This document shows positions 1-9,391 of a DNA stretch of 64,000 bases, one piece after another. A model generated the notes under the pieces. That model worked only from the letters and a program-made list of their open reading frames with translations, was not told the origin of the DNA and ran no database searches. Both the position numbers and the translations under genes were made by a program. Source of the stretch: Bacillus sp. AFS098217 (GTDB taxonomy: Bacteria > Bacillota > Bacilli > Bacillales > Bacillaceae_G); contig NZ_NVPR01000044.1 in the NCBI RefSeq assembly GCF_002551815.1, positions 16,721 through 80,720 on the forward strand. The letters are read 5' to 3'. Each line of letters begins with the position of its first letter. Position 1 is the stretch's first letter.

Positions 1-260
1 TCACCAAATTCAGTACTATAATTAGGTTTTCCATATTCTTTACGATTCATCTCTTGATTCGCATCCTTCATTGGTTGAAACAACTGTGTTAAGCACATTA
101 ACCCACTTAGTCCAACAAGAGCAAAGATTACTCTTGCTAAAAAGGCATTTTGTCCACCAAATATTGTTCCTACTAAATCAAACTTAAAGAAACCAATTAG
201 CCCCCAATTAATAGCACCAATAATAACTAAAGCTAAGGAAATCCTCTGTATAGTTCTCAT
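1..260 (-). CDS. DUF378-type small membrane protein (partial, runs off the window)
   Basis: The minus-strand frame opens at an ATG (258-260) preceded by a good AAGGAG site and stays open to the window edge, so the C-terminus is missing. The N-terminal 60 residues hold two hydrophobic segments, with the pattern INWGLIGFF between them, which is typical of the DUF378 (YuzA-like) family. A charged tail rich in N, E and K follows. The function of this family is unknown; membrane location is inferred from the hydrophobic segments. Identification is by pattern recognition of INWGL and the two-segment layout. Confidence 0.75.
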   Translation of the reverse strand, partial: MRTIQRISLALVIIGAINWGLIGFFKFDLVGTIFGGQNAFLARVIFALVGLSGLMCLTQLFQPMKDANQEMNRKEYGKPNYSTEFG

Positions 261-708
261 TCATATAACATCTCCTTCAGTCTCAACTTTTAAAACAATG
301 TACAGGAATACTCTGTATTCTTCCTGCTTGAATCGTTAGCTTTGATTTCCAATCAAAGTGATAGCTCATAATTCAACATAAATACATTCCAGTACCATAA
401 TATAAACTTTGACTAACATTTTAATGTTTTTATTATTTAATACTGTGATAAGACTGCATGGTATTGCGGTTATCGGTACTACAATAATTAACCCTATTTG
501 TACTTTCTGCATCATATTAGCTATCCTGTTAGTTGCTAGGATTCAATCTTATCATTAGAAATTAACAATGGTTTCATACACAAAATATCTAATACATAGA
601 CAATTTATTATTTTGTTTCTACAAAGGCTTTTTGATGTTACATAAACCAACCTTTTCTTAAACAACTTGCTTCTTTTATTTCGCATAATATACAACAGTA
701 CGTTCATA
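261..708. other. Intergenic gap without recognisable gene
   Basis: About 450 AT-rich bases between the DUF378 gene and a small helical DNA-binding-like gene, both on the minus strand. It holds the ribosome binding site of the DUF378 gene at its left end. I see no convincing ORF, RNA or repeat in the rest. Confidence 0.5.
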
Positions 709-996
709 CTACACTTGAGCCTTTAAAAAGCTCCTATAAATGACTAACGTTTCATAACAAATGGGCAAAGCAGGAGGTTTATTGAACCGCCTGCTTTGTT
801 TTATTTCTTTTCTTAACTTTTTTCTAGGTTGAAATCCTGCTTGCCTTAATGACTCATTCCAATTTCCAAAATGTCTTACATAAGTAGATAAAGCAGGCAT
901 TTTGGGATCTTTTAATATTTCTTTGGCAGTTGGTAACTTTTGATCGGAATGAGCCCATTCTTTTAATCTAGATAGCAAAATCCTTCTTGTATACAT
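709..996 (-). CDS. Small basic protein with homing-endonuclease-associated-repeat pattern
   Basis: A 95-residue basic protein. Residues about 6-57 read as LLSRLKEWAHSDQKLPTAKE, then a stretch containing STYVRHFGNWNESLRQAGF. This is the HNH-associated repeat pattern (a helical DNA-binding module found beside homing endonucleases and in free-standing small proteins). The rest is a lysine/arginine-rich tail. An AAGGTGG site lies about 13 bases before the ATG. No nuclease motif (HNH or GIY) is present, so DNA binding without cleavage is the inference. The target and role are unknown. Confidence 0.6.
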   Translation of the reverse strand: MYTRRILLSRLKEWAHSDQKLPTAKEILKDPKMPALSTYVRHFGNWNESLRQAGFQPRKKLRKEIKQSRRFNKPPALPICYETLVIYRSFLKAQV

Positions 997-1106
997 ATTT
1001 AGCTTGTAACCACCTTATCGACATAATAAAGTTAATTATTTAATTCGTTCTTAATTTATGGATTACTTTCAAAAAAATAAACAAAAATAATACATACTGA
1101 CGATAT

Positions 1107-1140
1107 TAAAAAGGCAAGCATCAAAATGTGCTTGCCTTTT
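1107..1140 (-). terminator. Intrinsic terminator downstream of the 57-aa gene
   Basis: Twelve-base inverted arms (AAAAGGCAAGCA and TGCTTGCCTTTT) around an 8-base loop, with a T-rich run in the minus direction, four bases past the stop codon of the gene at 1144-1317. Confidence 0.85.
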
Positions 1141-1143
1141 CTT

Positions 1144-1317
1144 CTAACGACGATGTTCCACAAGATCAATTACACCTAAAACAACGTGAGCTAAACCAAA
1201 TCCAAATACTGTATTTGCAATCACCTTATTAGATCCACGAGTTTGCTTCAAGGCATAACCCGCAGCTGTAACTGCTGTACCTAATGTAGTCGGAATTAAT
1301 CCTTCACGAATATTCAT
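1144..1317 (-). CDS. 57-aa hypothetical protein with glycine/hydrophobic core
   Basis: A short ORF with a strong AGGAGG site seven bases before its ATG and a clear terminator immediately after its stop, so it is very likely a real gene. The protein starts MNIREGLIP, has a small hydrophobic/glycine middle with VIANTVFGFGLAHVV, and ends in a charged EHRR tail. One short membrane-seeking helix is possible. I do not recognise a functional family. Similar small proteins in the B. cereus group have carried misleading enzyme names, so no activity should be assigned. Confidence 0.7.
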   Translation of the reverse strand: MNIREGLIPTTLGTAVTAAGYALKQTRGSNKVIANTVFGFGLAHVVLGVIDLVEHRR

Positions 1318-1471
1318 AGTAACGTCCTCCTAGTATCGCAGTTAGTAATCCTGCTTTAATACTTTGGAATTAAAGTACTAAAACAAGTATTAGTATTTTC
1401 TTGTCTTGTGAAAATATGTGGAGTTATTTTAAATATCTTCTTTTCATTATGATACAGCTTAACTAAAAATG

Positions 1472-1900
1472 TTAATGCGTAAGTTGTTTTAATACATTTA
1501 CATGTTCCCTATCTTTATCTAAAATATCATGTATTAACATATGACTTTCTGGATCTAAATCACCTTGTACAATTTCTTCTGATATTTGAACTCCATAATA
1601 ACCTTCGCCCTTTAACGCGCTACTTACAATTCCTTCTGTTGTATCTGGTACTGTAAATTGACTTATCAAACCTTGAACAGACCCAACGATTCCTTCATCA
1701 TCAACCGGCACTCCTCCAAGATTTTGTATTCTTTCTGCTACTTTTAAGGCATGTTGTTTGTGATCTTGTTGTATTCTTTGAAATTCCTTTTTTATTTCTG
1801 GATCTTTTAACTTCTCTATATAATGCTCATAGGCATGAATACCCATGTACTGCCCTTTTAGAAAGGAATTTAATGTATTAACTACACTCTGTTTTTCCAT
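1472..1900 (-). CDS. Ferritin-like (DUF2383-type) four-helix protein
   Basis: A 142-residue protein made of four predicted long helices. Acidic/histidine positions lie on helix 1 (GIHAYEHYIEKL), helix 2 (EFQRIQQDHKQHALKVAERI), helix 3 (EEIVQGDLDPESH) and helix 4 (DILDKDREHVNVLKQL). This matches the ferritin-like DUF2383/rubrerythrin-type fold, whose E and H residues can hold a di-metal centre. GGVPVDDEG links helices 2 and 3, a hallmark of this group. A GGAAGTGA-type site precedes the ATG. Enzymatic role is unknown. Members are often stress- or spore-associated, but nothing here proves that. Confidence 0.7.
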   Translation of the reverse strand: MEKQSVVNTLNSFLKGQYMGIHAYEHYIEKLKDPEIKKEFQRIQQDHKQHALKVAERIQNLGGVPVDDEGIVGSVQGLISQFTVPDTTEGIVSSALKGEGYYGVQISEEIVQGDLDPESHMLIHDILDKDREHVNVLKQLTH

Positions 1901-2118
1901 ATCATCACTTCCTTTTTACGTTATCCTTTTACAGAAGTCGATGAATTATCCATATCGTGTGTGCAATACTATCAGTTAATTTCCTGTTATATCATGTCTC
2001 TAAATCCTCGCTCCTCTTTCACTCACCTTAATATAAATATCATTTTTGTTTAATCACTTCCCATTAGGCTCATACTAACTTTTGTTTAAAAAATATGAGA
2101 AATGGAGCTGGATTAAAT

Positions 2119-2475
2119 ATGGAATTTGAAGGTAGAAATTCTACAGAATCTGCACTTCTTCATTATAAGTATGGTTTGGGTTTATTTACTGAGAAGATGC
2201 CTAACCTAGCCGAACAATTTAATTCCTTTACAGAGGAATGCTTTAAAGAGGGCACCTTATCAAAAAAGCAAAAACAGTTAATTGCTTTAGGTATTAGTCT
2301 TTATTCTCAGGATGAATATTGTATCATTTATCACATTAAAGGATGTCTAGATCAAGGAGCTTCAGAACAGGAGATCTTTGAGGTGGTGGGAGTGACAGCT
2401 GCATTTGGTGGTGGTGGTACTATAAGCCAGGCAGTAACTCTTGTACAAGAGTGTATCCAAGAGTTAAAGCAGTAA
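2119..2475 (+). CDS. Carboxymuconolactone decarboxylase/AhpD-like protein
   Basis: A protein of about 118 residues whose core KKQKQLIALGISLYSQDEYC, then IIYHIKGCLDQGASEQEI, is the CMD/AhpD fold signature. It keeps a cysteine and a histidine in the order C-x4-H-x3-C, rather than the CxxC-xxx-H of classical AhpD. The glycine-rich AAFGGGGTISQA segment follows. I chose ATG 2119 because GGAG lies 11 bases before it; an in-frame ATG at 2095 has no ribosome binding site. A peroxidase-linked redox role is possible but unproven. It is the only plus-strand gene in this stretch. Confidence 0.75.
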   Translation: MEFEGRNSTESALLHYKYGLGLFTEKMPNLAEQFNSFTEECFKEGTLSKKQKQLIALGISLYSQDEYCIIYHIKGCLDQGASEQEIFEVVGVTAAFGGGGTISQAVTLVQECIQELKQ

Positions 2476-2544
2476 TAGTAATATCATCATGGATTGAGGA
2501 ATATATTTCTCGAGTTCATGTGTTGTTATCATTACACAATAAAT

Positions 2545-2597
2545 AAAAAAACAAAAAACTTGAGCGTGTGTGAAGTATACTCAAGTTTTTTGTTTTT
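2545..2597. terminator. Bidirectional terminator between the CMD-like gene and tspO
   Basis: Arms ACAAAAAACTTGAG and CTCAAGTTTTTTGT flank a 15-base loop, with A-rich and T-rich flanks on both sides. It lies between two converging genes, so it can serve both. Confidence 0.85.
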
Positions 2598-2601
2598 ATG
2601 C

Positions 2602-3057
2602 TTAATTCATACTATAAATCGCCCAAGATAAGTATGTAGCAAAGGTAGTCCATAACAGATAAGGGATTAGAAGCCATCCAGCTACTTTAGATAAGCGGAA
2701 TGAATAAATGATAAGAAGAAATGCAGTAACAGCCACTAACAGACAATCTATCGTTGCTAAGAATAAATCTTTTTGGTGGAACTGAAAAAAGCTAAAAGCC
2801 TGATTTAAAATATAATTTAGAACAAATAAACTCCAAAATAATTTAGGCTTAAAGTTATACTTGTTATAGATAATTGTAACAGATAAAGCAATTAATCCGT
2901 ATAATACTGCCCAAACAGTTCCAATTGTCATACCAGAAGGTGTCCAAGACGGTTTGTCTAAAGAATTGTACCAACTACGATCAATTGGGAATAGTATACT
3001 TGAGACGTAAAATAATCCATATGTGATGAAAAACACTAGGATACTAAATTTCTTCAT
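2602..3057 (-). CDS. tspO: TspO/MBR family tryptophan-rich membrane protein
   Basis: A 151-residue protein with five hydrophobic segments and many W, Y and F residues. The first loop carries SWYNSLDKPSWTPSG, and the last helices carry YLLWTTFATYLSWAIY, which are diagnostic for the TspO/MBR (peripheral benzodiazepine receptor-like) family. Bacterial TspO proteins bind porphyrins; the B. cereus homologue has been studied as a protoporphyrin IX-interacting protein. Length is normal. A GGAGG site precedes the ATG. It appears monocistronic, with a shared terminator at its 3' end. Confidence 0.93.
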   Translation of the reverse strand: MKKFSILVFFITYGLFYVSSILFPIDRSWYNSLDKPSWTPSGMTIGTVWAVLYGLIALSVTIIYNKYNFKPKLFWSLFVLNYILNQAFSFFQFHQKDLFLATIDCLLVAVTAFLLIIYSFRLSKVAGWLLIPYLLWTTFATYLSWAIYSMN

Positions 3058-3482
3058 GACCTCCTCCTTTTTGCTAAATATATTTCTCGTTTTTGATTAA
3101 AATTCTTAGATTATTAAATAGATCCCTAGTATATAGACTAGCGACTCTCATTCCATTAATTAATTATATCTATTAGGGTAAGTTCCCATCATATTCCTTA
3201 CTATTCATAAAAACTATACACATTAATAAAAATCAAATAAATGGAAGGGATATAGCAGTTTTCACTCATTATTACAATCATTCTACACTCGGATATAAAT
3301 ATATTCTCAATATAGTTATATCCGAAGTGATTTCACTGAGCTTCTGATATAACTTGGTTATAAAATAGATGAAAATCTTTTTGGATTCGTACAATGAGTT
3401 ATTTTTTGTATATATCCTTTGTGATGTTTAATACATAACATATTTCAACATACCATAAGACTTCATCCCAGCTCTTACGATT
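3058..3482. other. Intergenic gap with one inverted repeat
   Basis: About 425 bases between tspO and the NmrA-type gene. The only structure I see is a perfect 10-bp inverted repeat, TCGGATATAA at 3289-3298 and TTATATCCGA at 3316-3325, separated by 17 bases. It lacks a T-run and could be an operator or RNA hairpin. No gene is evident. Confidence 0.5.
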
Positions 3483-4304
3483 TCAAATGATTTGCTCTCT
3501 ATAATCATGAACGAATTCTTCCATGGTAATTGGACTTTTACCTAGTAATTCTAACAAGTCTGGCGTAACTCTTTTGGCTAATCCTAATTTAGCTGTTGTA
3601 TATATATCAATCATCACCATGATAAAATCAGGTTTGATTCCTTTTTGAATCATCTTTTTTCTAAATTTCCATATACCGGGATTCGTATAGGTTATTTGTT
3701 CGTTCGTTTCCTTTGAAATAATTTCAGCAACTTCATAATACGTCAATGATTTACTCCCTGTTAAAGCGTACGATTGGAATTCGTGACCAGCCTCTGTTAA
3801 TACTTTTGCAGCTACTTCTCCTATATCTCGCACATCAATAAAACTCGTTCTTCCTCTTCCTGCTGGTACCTCAATTATTTTTTCATTTCTTAACTCTTCA
3901 CCATGTTGTGATAATAAGTTTTGCATAAAAAAGCTCGGTCTTAAAAATGTATAAGGGATTCCTGAATCTTTTATTATTTCTTCTATTTTTGCATGTGGTA
4001 CTATGGGATTCTTTTCTACACCTAGTAAAGATAGAAACACAATATGTTGAACACCTACTTCTTTCGCAACATCAACCACAGGTTGAAAATACTTCTTTCC
4101 ATCAGCAAGATGTGGGGGACGAAGAAGAAATAATTTCGTTACCCCAGTTAAAGCCGGTTTAAAAGATGCGGGATTTTCAAAATCAAAATATATCTCTTCT
4201 TTGTCTCTTTGACGAGTAGCAATATGAAATTCAGCATTTCTTTCTATTAACCCTTTTACAACTTCTTGCCCTACATTTCCTGTAGCACCTGTCACTAAAA
4301 TCAT
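3483..4304 (-). CDS. NmrA-like NAD(P)-binding oxidoreductase
   Basis: A 273-residue protein with an N-terminal Rossmann dinucleotide motif, GATGNVG at residues 6-12. The NmrA/QorB-type continuation follows: VTKLFLLRPP near 60, VQHIVFLSLLGV near 90, TFLRPSFFMQNLL near 120, and SFIDVRDIGEVAA near 155. The classical SDR YxxxK catalytic pair is not evident, as usual for the NmrA-like atypical SDR group, which act as redox sensors or quinone reductases. It lies 11 bases downstream of the marR-type gene on the same strand, so the two almost surely form an operon controlled by the palindromic operators upstream of marR. Confidence 0.85.
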   Translation of the reverse strand: MILVTGATGNVGQEVVKGLIERNAEFHIATRQRDKEEIYFDFENPASFKPALTGVTKLFLLRPPHLADGKKYFQPVVDVAKEVGVQHIVFLSLLGVEKNPIVPHAKIEEIIKDSGIPYTFLRPSFFMQNLLSQHGEELRNEKIIEVPAGRGRTSFIDVRDIGEVAAKVLTEAGHEFQSYALTGSKSLTYYEVAEIISKETNEQITYTNPGIWKFRKKMIQKGIKPDFIMVMIDIYTTAKLGLAKRVTPDLLELLGKSPITMEEFVHDYREQII

Positions 4305-4315
4305 GCCAATACCCC

Positions 4316-4735
4316 CTATTTCGTTTTTAAATTTTGAATCATATTCTGTAACACATGGATAGTCGTTTCCACTTCATTTTTTGGAATATTTGTTACTGCA
4401 CTCTTTATAACATCATCACTAACGTTTTCTATTTCTTTTATTAACTTGCTTGTTTTCTCTGTTAGGAATATTAGGTGAGATCGTTTGTCGTTAGGATTAT
4501 GTGTTGTGAAAATAAAATCTTTTTGCAATAAACGCTGGATAATCCCTGTCACAGTTGGTCGGTCTGCCACCAGTCTCTCTGCAATCAGGGCCGGTGTCGT
4601 TCCATTGGGATGAAGAGATATATCTTTTAAAACTGACCATTGTTGTGCTGTTATCTTATATATTTTTAGTTGATTTGATAATTCTGTTTTCGTCATTACG
4701 CTAACTTTATGCAATAGATATCCTAAATTGTCCAT
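4316..4735 (-). CDS. MarR family transcriptional regulator
   Basis: A 139-residue MarR-type regulator. Residues about 30-90 form the winged helix (ITAQQWSVLKDISLHPNGTT, PALIAERLVADRPTVTGIIQ, wing with THNPNDKRSHLIFLTEK). The N- and C-terminal helices form the dimer interface. An AAAGGAG site precedes the ATG. The promoter region has a near-perfect pair of TTAGTRCACTAA palindromes, one overlapping the leader, so it probably represses itself and the downstream NmrA-type gene. MarR proteins usually sense phenolics, quinones or oxidants; the ligand here is unknown. Confidence 0.9.
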   Translation of the reverse strand: MDNLGYLLHKVSVMTKTELSNQLKIYKITAQQWSVLKDISLHPNGTTPALIAERLVADRPTVTGIIQRLLQKDFIFTTHNPNDKRSHLIFLTEKTSKLIKEIENVSDDVIKSAVTNIPKNEVETTIHVLQNMIQNLKTK

Positions 4736-4747
4736 ATATAACTCCTT

Positions 4748-4787
4748 TTAGTTAGTACACTAATCATATAATTAGTGCACTAACTAA
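4748..4787. promoter_or_regulatory. Double palindromic operator of the MarR/NmrA operon
   Basis: Two 17-base arms (4748-4764 and 4771-4787) are inverted repeats of each other with one mismatch. Each arm contains a near-perfect 12-bp palindrome (TTAGTACACTAA at 4752-4763, TTAGTGCACTAA at 4772-4783) placed 20 bp apart centre to centre, two helical turns. It sits directly before the ribosome binding site of the marR-type gene, the classical position of an autoregulatory MarR operator. A third partial copy (TTAGTGCACT) lies at 4858-4867. Confidence 0.8.
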
Positions 4788-5102
4788 AATCCCGAAAGTC
4801 AAACACTCATATAGTATATTCAAAGAAATACGATGTACCTTAAAAACATGATTTTTTTTAGTGCACTCTATATTTCTTAAACAAATTAAAAATCTAAACC
4901 GATCCCTGACCCCTATATTTGGCTAGAACGTGATTTAACCTCGCGGTAAATTCTATTTAGTTCATCTGATTCTTCTATTTGTAATATGAATAATCGCCTT
5001 ATTTTGTTCTTTCCTAGGCTGTACAACTACTATTGAATCCCGATAACTATACCTTTATAAACGATTTTGTATTTTTGTAGCAATTGCTAAATTTGATTAT
5101 TC
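4788..5102. other. Gap between the MarR operator and the Tn3 remnant
   Basis: About 315 AT-rich bases. It contains the third operator-like site (4858-4867). I searched for the left terminal repeat of the Tn3 element (a GGGG start matching the right end) and found none, so the left transposon end appears lost here. Confidence 0.45.
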
Positions 5103-5148
5103 TTATAGAAGTAATTTTAATTTTTAAAACATTAAATTACTTCTATAA
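5103..5148. repeat. 15-bp inverted repeat upstream of the Tn3 transposase
   Basis: TTATAGAAGTAATTT (5103-5117) is repeated perfectly inverted at 5134-5148 with a 16-base spacer, 35 bases before the presumed transposase start. This position suits an internal resolution (res-type) site or a transposase-gene operator of a Tn3-family element. No resolvase or tyrosine recombinase gene is found next to it. Confidence 0.55.
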
Positions 5149-5182
5149 TAAATACTATAACTATACGAAGGGAAATGGGCCG

Positions 5183-7655
5183 TTGAAAACGAGAGAGCTT
5201 CTTACTACAGAACAAAGGGAATACTTTTATGGAGTTCCTGAGCATATGGACGAGAGAGAAATTCTGCGATATTACACAATATCTGATGAAGAATTGCAAA
5301 TTATAAATAAGCAACGCGGTGCTGCCAATCGATTAGGTTTTGCCATACAAATTGCTTACTTACGCTTTCCTGGGAGACCATTATCTGCAAATGAAAAAGT
5401 TCCAGATTTTATTGTACATACGATTGCTAAACAACTAAGGATTTTACCTTCAGCTATACAGAACTATGCACGTGGGCGTGATGCAACTCGTCGAGAACAT
5501 TTGAGTAAAATCAGAAGTACATTAGGATTTCGGACATTTACTTTAAAAGAATATCGAGAGTTAGCACGTTGGCTTCTCCCTATAGCAATGAAAACAGATC
5601 AAGGACATCTTTTAGTAGAAGCTCTTATTACAGACATGAGGAAAAGAAAAATCATTCTACCAGCTATATATGCAGTTGAACATTTAGCATGGGCTGTACG
5701 TGAACGAGCATATAGAAAGATTTTTAAACAATTAACAAGAAACCTTATTCCTTCTCAATGTAAGCAACTAGACAAGTTATTAAGTGTAGGAAAAGGATAC
5801 AAGTTTTCGTATTTATCATGGCTTCGACAACCTTCAGGTGTTGTTTCTGTTAAAAACTTTCACAAGATTATGGATCGAATAGAGTTTATCCAAAAATTAA
5901 ATTTACCTTTAGATAACGGTAGAGAAGTGCATCAGAATCGATTGCTACAGATGGCACGTGAAGGATCACGTTATTCCAATCAACATTTATCTAGGTTTCA
6001 TGAGCTCAAACGACATGCAACTCTTATGGCCTTTCTCATTCATATATATGCTTTTTTAACAGATCAGGGAATAGAGATGCTTGAGAAACTAATGGGTAGA
6101 ATGTTTAATCGCGGAGAAAAGAAACATAAGGAACATTTTCAAAAGGACGGAAAAGCGATTAATGAAAAGGTTCGTTTATACGCAAAAGTTGGAAAGGCTT
6201 TAATTGAAGCAAAAGAATTAGAACAAGACCCATTTGAATCTTTACAATCTATCATTTCATGGGAACAATTTGTACAATCAGTAGAACAGGCTGAAGAACT
6301 ATACAGACCAGCAGAATTTGACTATTTAGATCTACTAGATAATCATTATGGACATTTTCGGAAGTTTGCACCTAGATTATTAAGAACGTATGTATTTAAA
6401 GCCTCTAAAGCGAGCCATACTTTATTTCAGGCCCTAGAGATGTTGAAAGAAATAAACCAAACAGGAAAAAGAAAAATCCCTGAAACAGCTCCGATGGATT
6501 TTCTCAAATCGAAATGGTTCAAGCATGTGATGAAAGAAAATGGTATTGATCGTCATTACTATGAGTTCGGTATCTTTTCAGAATTATGTAATCATCTTCG
6601 TTCTGGGGACATGTGGGTCGTAGGAAGTAGACAATATAAGGATTTTGAAGAATATCTTTTACCTCAAGAAAAATGGAAAGAATTAAAGGAGAAAATGGGG
6701 AGATGGTTCGACTTCATCTTCTGATGGACAATTCTTTAGGGCCGGTGGTCAATCTAGTCCTTTGGCACAAGTAAATGCAAAGCATGGTAGAGATCCAGGA
6801 TTAAGTTTTTATACACATATCTCAGATCAATACGCCCCATTTTATGTACAAGTTATTAGTTCTTCAGAAGAAGCGCCACATATTATTGATGGACTACTAT
6901 ATCATGAAACAGATTTGGAAATTGAAGAACATTATACGGATGCAGCAGGCTTTGTAGATCATGTTTTTGCCATGTGTCATATGTTAGGATTTCGATTTGC
7001 TCCTAGAATTAAAACGTTTAGTAAAAATAAAATTTATACTTTTGAAAAGCCCGTAAATCAACCGCATCTAGAATTTATGATTGGTGGAACAATTCATACA
7101 AAGAAAATAAAAGAAAATTGGGATGACTTATTACGATTAACTAGCTCTGTTCGTAATGGAACCGTCACAGCTTCTCTTATTCTCAAAAAGCTTGCGGCCT
7201 ATCCAAGGCAGAATAGCTTATCTGTAACTTTGCGTGAGATAGGAAGAATTGAAAGAACTTTATATACATTAGAATGGTTGCAAAGTCCTGAGCTTAGAAG
7301 ACGTGTACAGGTTGGTTTAAATAAAGGTGAAGCAAAACATGCACTTGCTCGAGCTGTATTTTTTAATCGATTAGGGGAAATTCGTGATCGTTCTTATGAG
7401 GATCAATTACATAGAGCAAGTGGTTTGCAACTTCTTATTTCAGCAATTGTATTATGGAATACGGTATATATATCACGTGCAGTAGATGCTTTACGTGCAA
7501 AAGGCGTGGACATTCCAGAAGAATATTTACAACATATATCTCCACTTGGATGGGAACATATTACGTTGACAGGTGATTATGTTTGGAACTTAAATGAAAA
7601 AACAAATTTTAATAATCTAAGACCATTACGAGAGAAAAATTATATAAAAAAGTAG
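5183..7655 (+). pseudogene. tnpA: Tn3-family transposase TnpA, internally deleted and frameshifted
   Basis: Two ORF pieces together encode a Tn3-family DDE transposase. The first piece runs from a TTG start at 5183 (RELLTTEQREYFYGVPEHMD, the DUF4158 N-terminal domain) to a stop at 6722-6724. The second resumes in another frame: just before 6722, [13 protein letters not shown] and [11 protein letters not shown] appear out of frame, then continue through the catalytic core ([32 protein letters not shown]) to the normal C-terminus at 7655. The segment between WKELKEKM and GDGSTSSS is missing. From the usual length near 987 residues I estimate a loss of roughly 130-140. The element cannot encode a working transposase. 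Confidence 0.9.
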
Positions 7656-7665
7656 TAAAGTAAGT

Positions 7666-7696
7666 AGCCGGTTCCTTAACGTACAGGGAACCGGCT
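7666..7696. terminator. Stem-loop after the Tn3 transposase gene
   Basis: AGCCGGTTCC (7666-7675) pairs with GGAACCGGCT (7687-7696) around an 11-base loop, 11 bases past the tnpA stop. There is no good T-run, so it may be a weak terminator or a transposon-end hairpin. The loop shares TTCCTTARCGTACAG with a site near 46370. Confidence 0.5.
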
Positions 7697-7742
7697 AAAA
7701 TGCGTCCAAATTGTGTCTAAACGTACAATTTTCTTTTTTTGA

Positions 7743-7753
7743 TATGGTGACCC
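7743..7753 (+). repeat. Left copy of 11-bp target duplication TATGGTGACCC
   Basis: TATGGTGACCC lies immediately left of the IS231-type left end and is repeated exactly at 10666-10676, immediately right of the right end. Eleven bases is the size produced by IS231 elements. Confidence 0.92.
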
Positions 7754-7881
7754 CATGCCCATCAACTTAAGGATGGAAACAAACTGAACTTTCGTCCAGC
7801 TGGGTTAAAACATTCTTAAAATAGGAGTATAATTTAAAAATATGCATACCAAATAAACCCTAATGGGTTGGATTTTTTAAA

Positions 7882-9318
7882 TTATGCAGCTTTTTTTTGT
7901 TTTCTAAGTCTACTATACTCATAGACAACACCCATAATATCAAAGACTGTTTTCTTCTCATATCGATGAGATTTCCGCCCATTTTTCTGTAGTAGGTGGA
8001 ATAGACGGATTAGAATCTTTGTTATTTCTTGAGTGTCTTTCTGTATAGCTTGATACAAAAGATATAGATAATCTTGGATCATTCCTATCGCTTTATATTC
8101 GCTTAATTCTCTTTTCTTCTTTTGCAAAAGAAGTTGGCGCATTTTAAACATAGTAGAGGAGCATAGGAAAATAGCGATTAGCTTTCCATATAAGTGGCAC
8201 TCTAATCGTTCTTGTTTTACATGACGATAATGATCTATTTTGAAGAGTGATTTCCATGTTTTAAAGACAATCTCTATTTGCCAACGCAAAGTATATAACT
8301 CATGTACCTGTTCCATTGGAACCCATTCCCAAGGTGTATTCGTCACGTACACGTTTAATCCCGCTACCATTTTACTTTTCTCTGAGTACGTTCTATTTTT
8401 GGATTTTTCTTTCTCCAAGATTTTCGCTCGTCTTTTTTGAAGTTGTTTTTCTGTTAATCGATTAAAAATAACACGTGAAAACAGTTGTTGTTTATCACCA
8501 ATATAAGCATGTTTTAATTCAAATGTTTCTCCGGGGGGTAGTTGGTTTAAAATCTGTTTTACATCAATTTGTATGTATTCCGATTGTTTTTTTATTGCAC
8601 CATTTTTAAAGTATTCCGGGTTTGGATTTTTCACATATACATTTGTATTTAATTTCAAACGAGAAATATAGTATGTACCTCGTTGATCCATTTGATCTAA
8701 GTCTTCCAATGAAAAATAACCCAAATCACGAATACATAAATCTCCTGGTCGTAAGGTATCTAAGCACTCTGTACCAAATGTTTTGTCATTATTTTTCCCT
8801 GGTCCAACTTGAAAGTTAAGAAATTCCCCATTGTGCAGATCATATTCTAATTGAATTTTGATTCCGGCTGTTTGGGCACATCCTCCAGAGCCTGGATATA
8901 CATTCTCTAAAGAATTTGGCACTTGAAATAGGGTGGCATCTAGAATACGAATTCGTTTAAAATAAGAGAAGAGATGGTTAGAAATTTGCGTTTGTTCACA
9001 CACTTTTTGTTGTAACAGTAAAGAAAAAATATGTTGTAATAACAAAACCGCTTTAGCATTTAAACGTTTATTTAAGCCCTCAGGGCTAAGTAAAGTACCG
9101 GTAGCTGCATGAAGCCTACTACATAATCGGACTAATGGATCACTTGCCACCCGTTGACTAATCCAAATACAAATAGCAGCTAAGTCTAATCCCGAAAACT
9201 TACGTTTTCGCTTTATAAATTCGAGTTCTCTAGCAAGTTCTTCTAAAAATACAGGAGTAACATATCGTTGTAATTCTTCCGCAAATGGTTGTAGTTCATC
9301 TTGAATCGAGAGATTCAT
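7882..9318 (-). CDS. IS231-type (IS4 family) transposase
   Basis: A 478-residue protein, the usual IS231 length. The N-terminus ([20 protein letters not shown]) and the middle ([13 protein letters not shown], then [16 protein letters not shown]) fit the IS4-family DDE transposase core. The C-terminal YREK signature is visible as [15 protein letters not shown] near residues 345-360. The ORF is intact, and IS231-type transposases of this length are normally active. Upstream, on the minus strand, the leader forms a hairpin (GCGCTATTC and its partner near GGATGGCG) that masks the start codon, the usual protection against read-through transcription. It probably moved the whole 2.9-kb unit. Confidence 0.95.
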   Translation of the reverse strand: MNLSIQDELQPFAEELQRYVTPVFLEELARELEFIKRKRKFSGLDLAAICIWISQRVASDPLVRLCSRLHAATGTLLSPEGLNKRLNAKAVLLLQHIFSLLLQQKVCEQTQISNHLFSYFKRIRILDATLFQVPNSLENVYPGSGGCAQTAGIKIQLEYDLHNGEFLNFQVGPGKNNDKTFGTECLDTLRPGDLCIRDLGYFSLEDLDQMDQRGTYYISRLKLNTNVYVKNPNPEYFKNGAIKKQSEYIQIDVKQILNQLPPGETFELKHAYIGDKQQLFSRVIFNRLTEKQLQKRRAKILEKEKSKNRTYSEKSKMVAGLNVYVTNTPWEWVPMEQVHELYTLRWQIEIVFKTWKSLFKIDHYRHVKQERLECHLYGKLIAIFLCSSTMFKMRQLLLQKKKRELSEYKAIGMIQDYLYLLYQAIQKDTQEITKILIRLFHLLQKNGRKSHRYEKKTVFDIMGVVYEYSRLRKQKKAA

Positions 9319-9391
9319 AAAAAAACGCCATCCTTTCTGTATATTTCTACAAAAAGAATAGCGCTTTTCTCGTTATATAGATACAAAATTA

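Larger units (their letters stand above)
5103..7754 (+). mobile_element. Tn3-family transposon remnant (right end preserved, left end lost)
   Basis: The unit comprises the upstream inverted repeat, the broken tnpA and a right terminal inverted repeat. Read inward from position 7754 on the minus strand, the end begins GGGGTCACCATATC and ends ACGTTTAG 38 bases later (7717-7754). The length, the GGGG start and the ACGnTnAG-like inner end fit Tn3-family terminal repeats. The last bases of this repeat were duplicated when the IS231-type unit inserted, so its outermost GGGG also appears at 10674-10677. The left end was not found. Confidence 0.75.

Noticed and set aside
4788-5102. Left terminal repeat of the Tn3 remnant
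   Set aside because: No GGGG-initial match to the right end was found.
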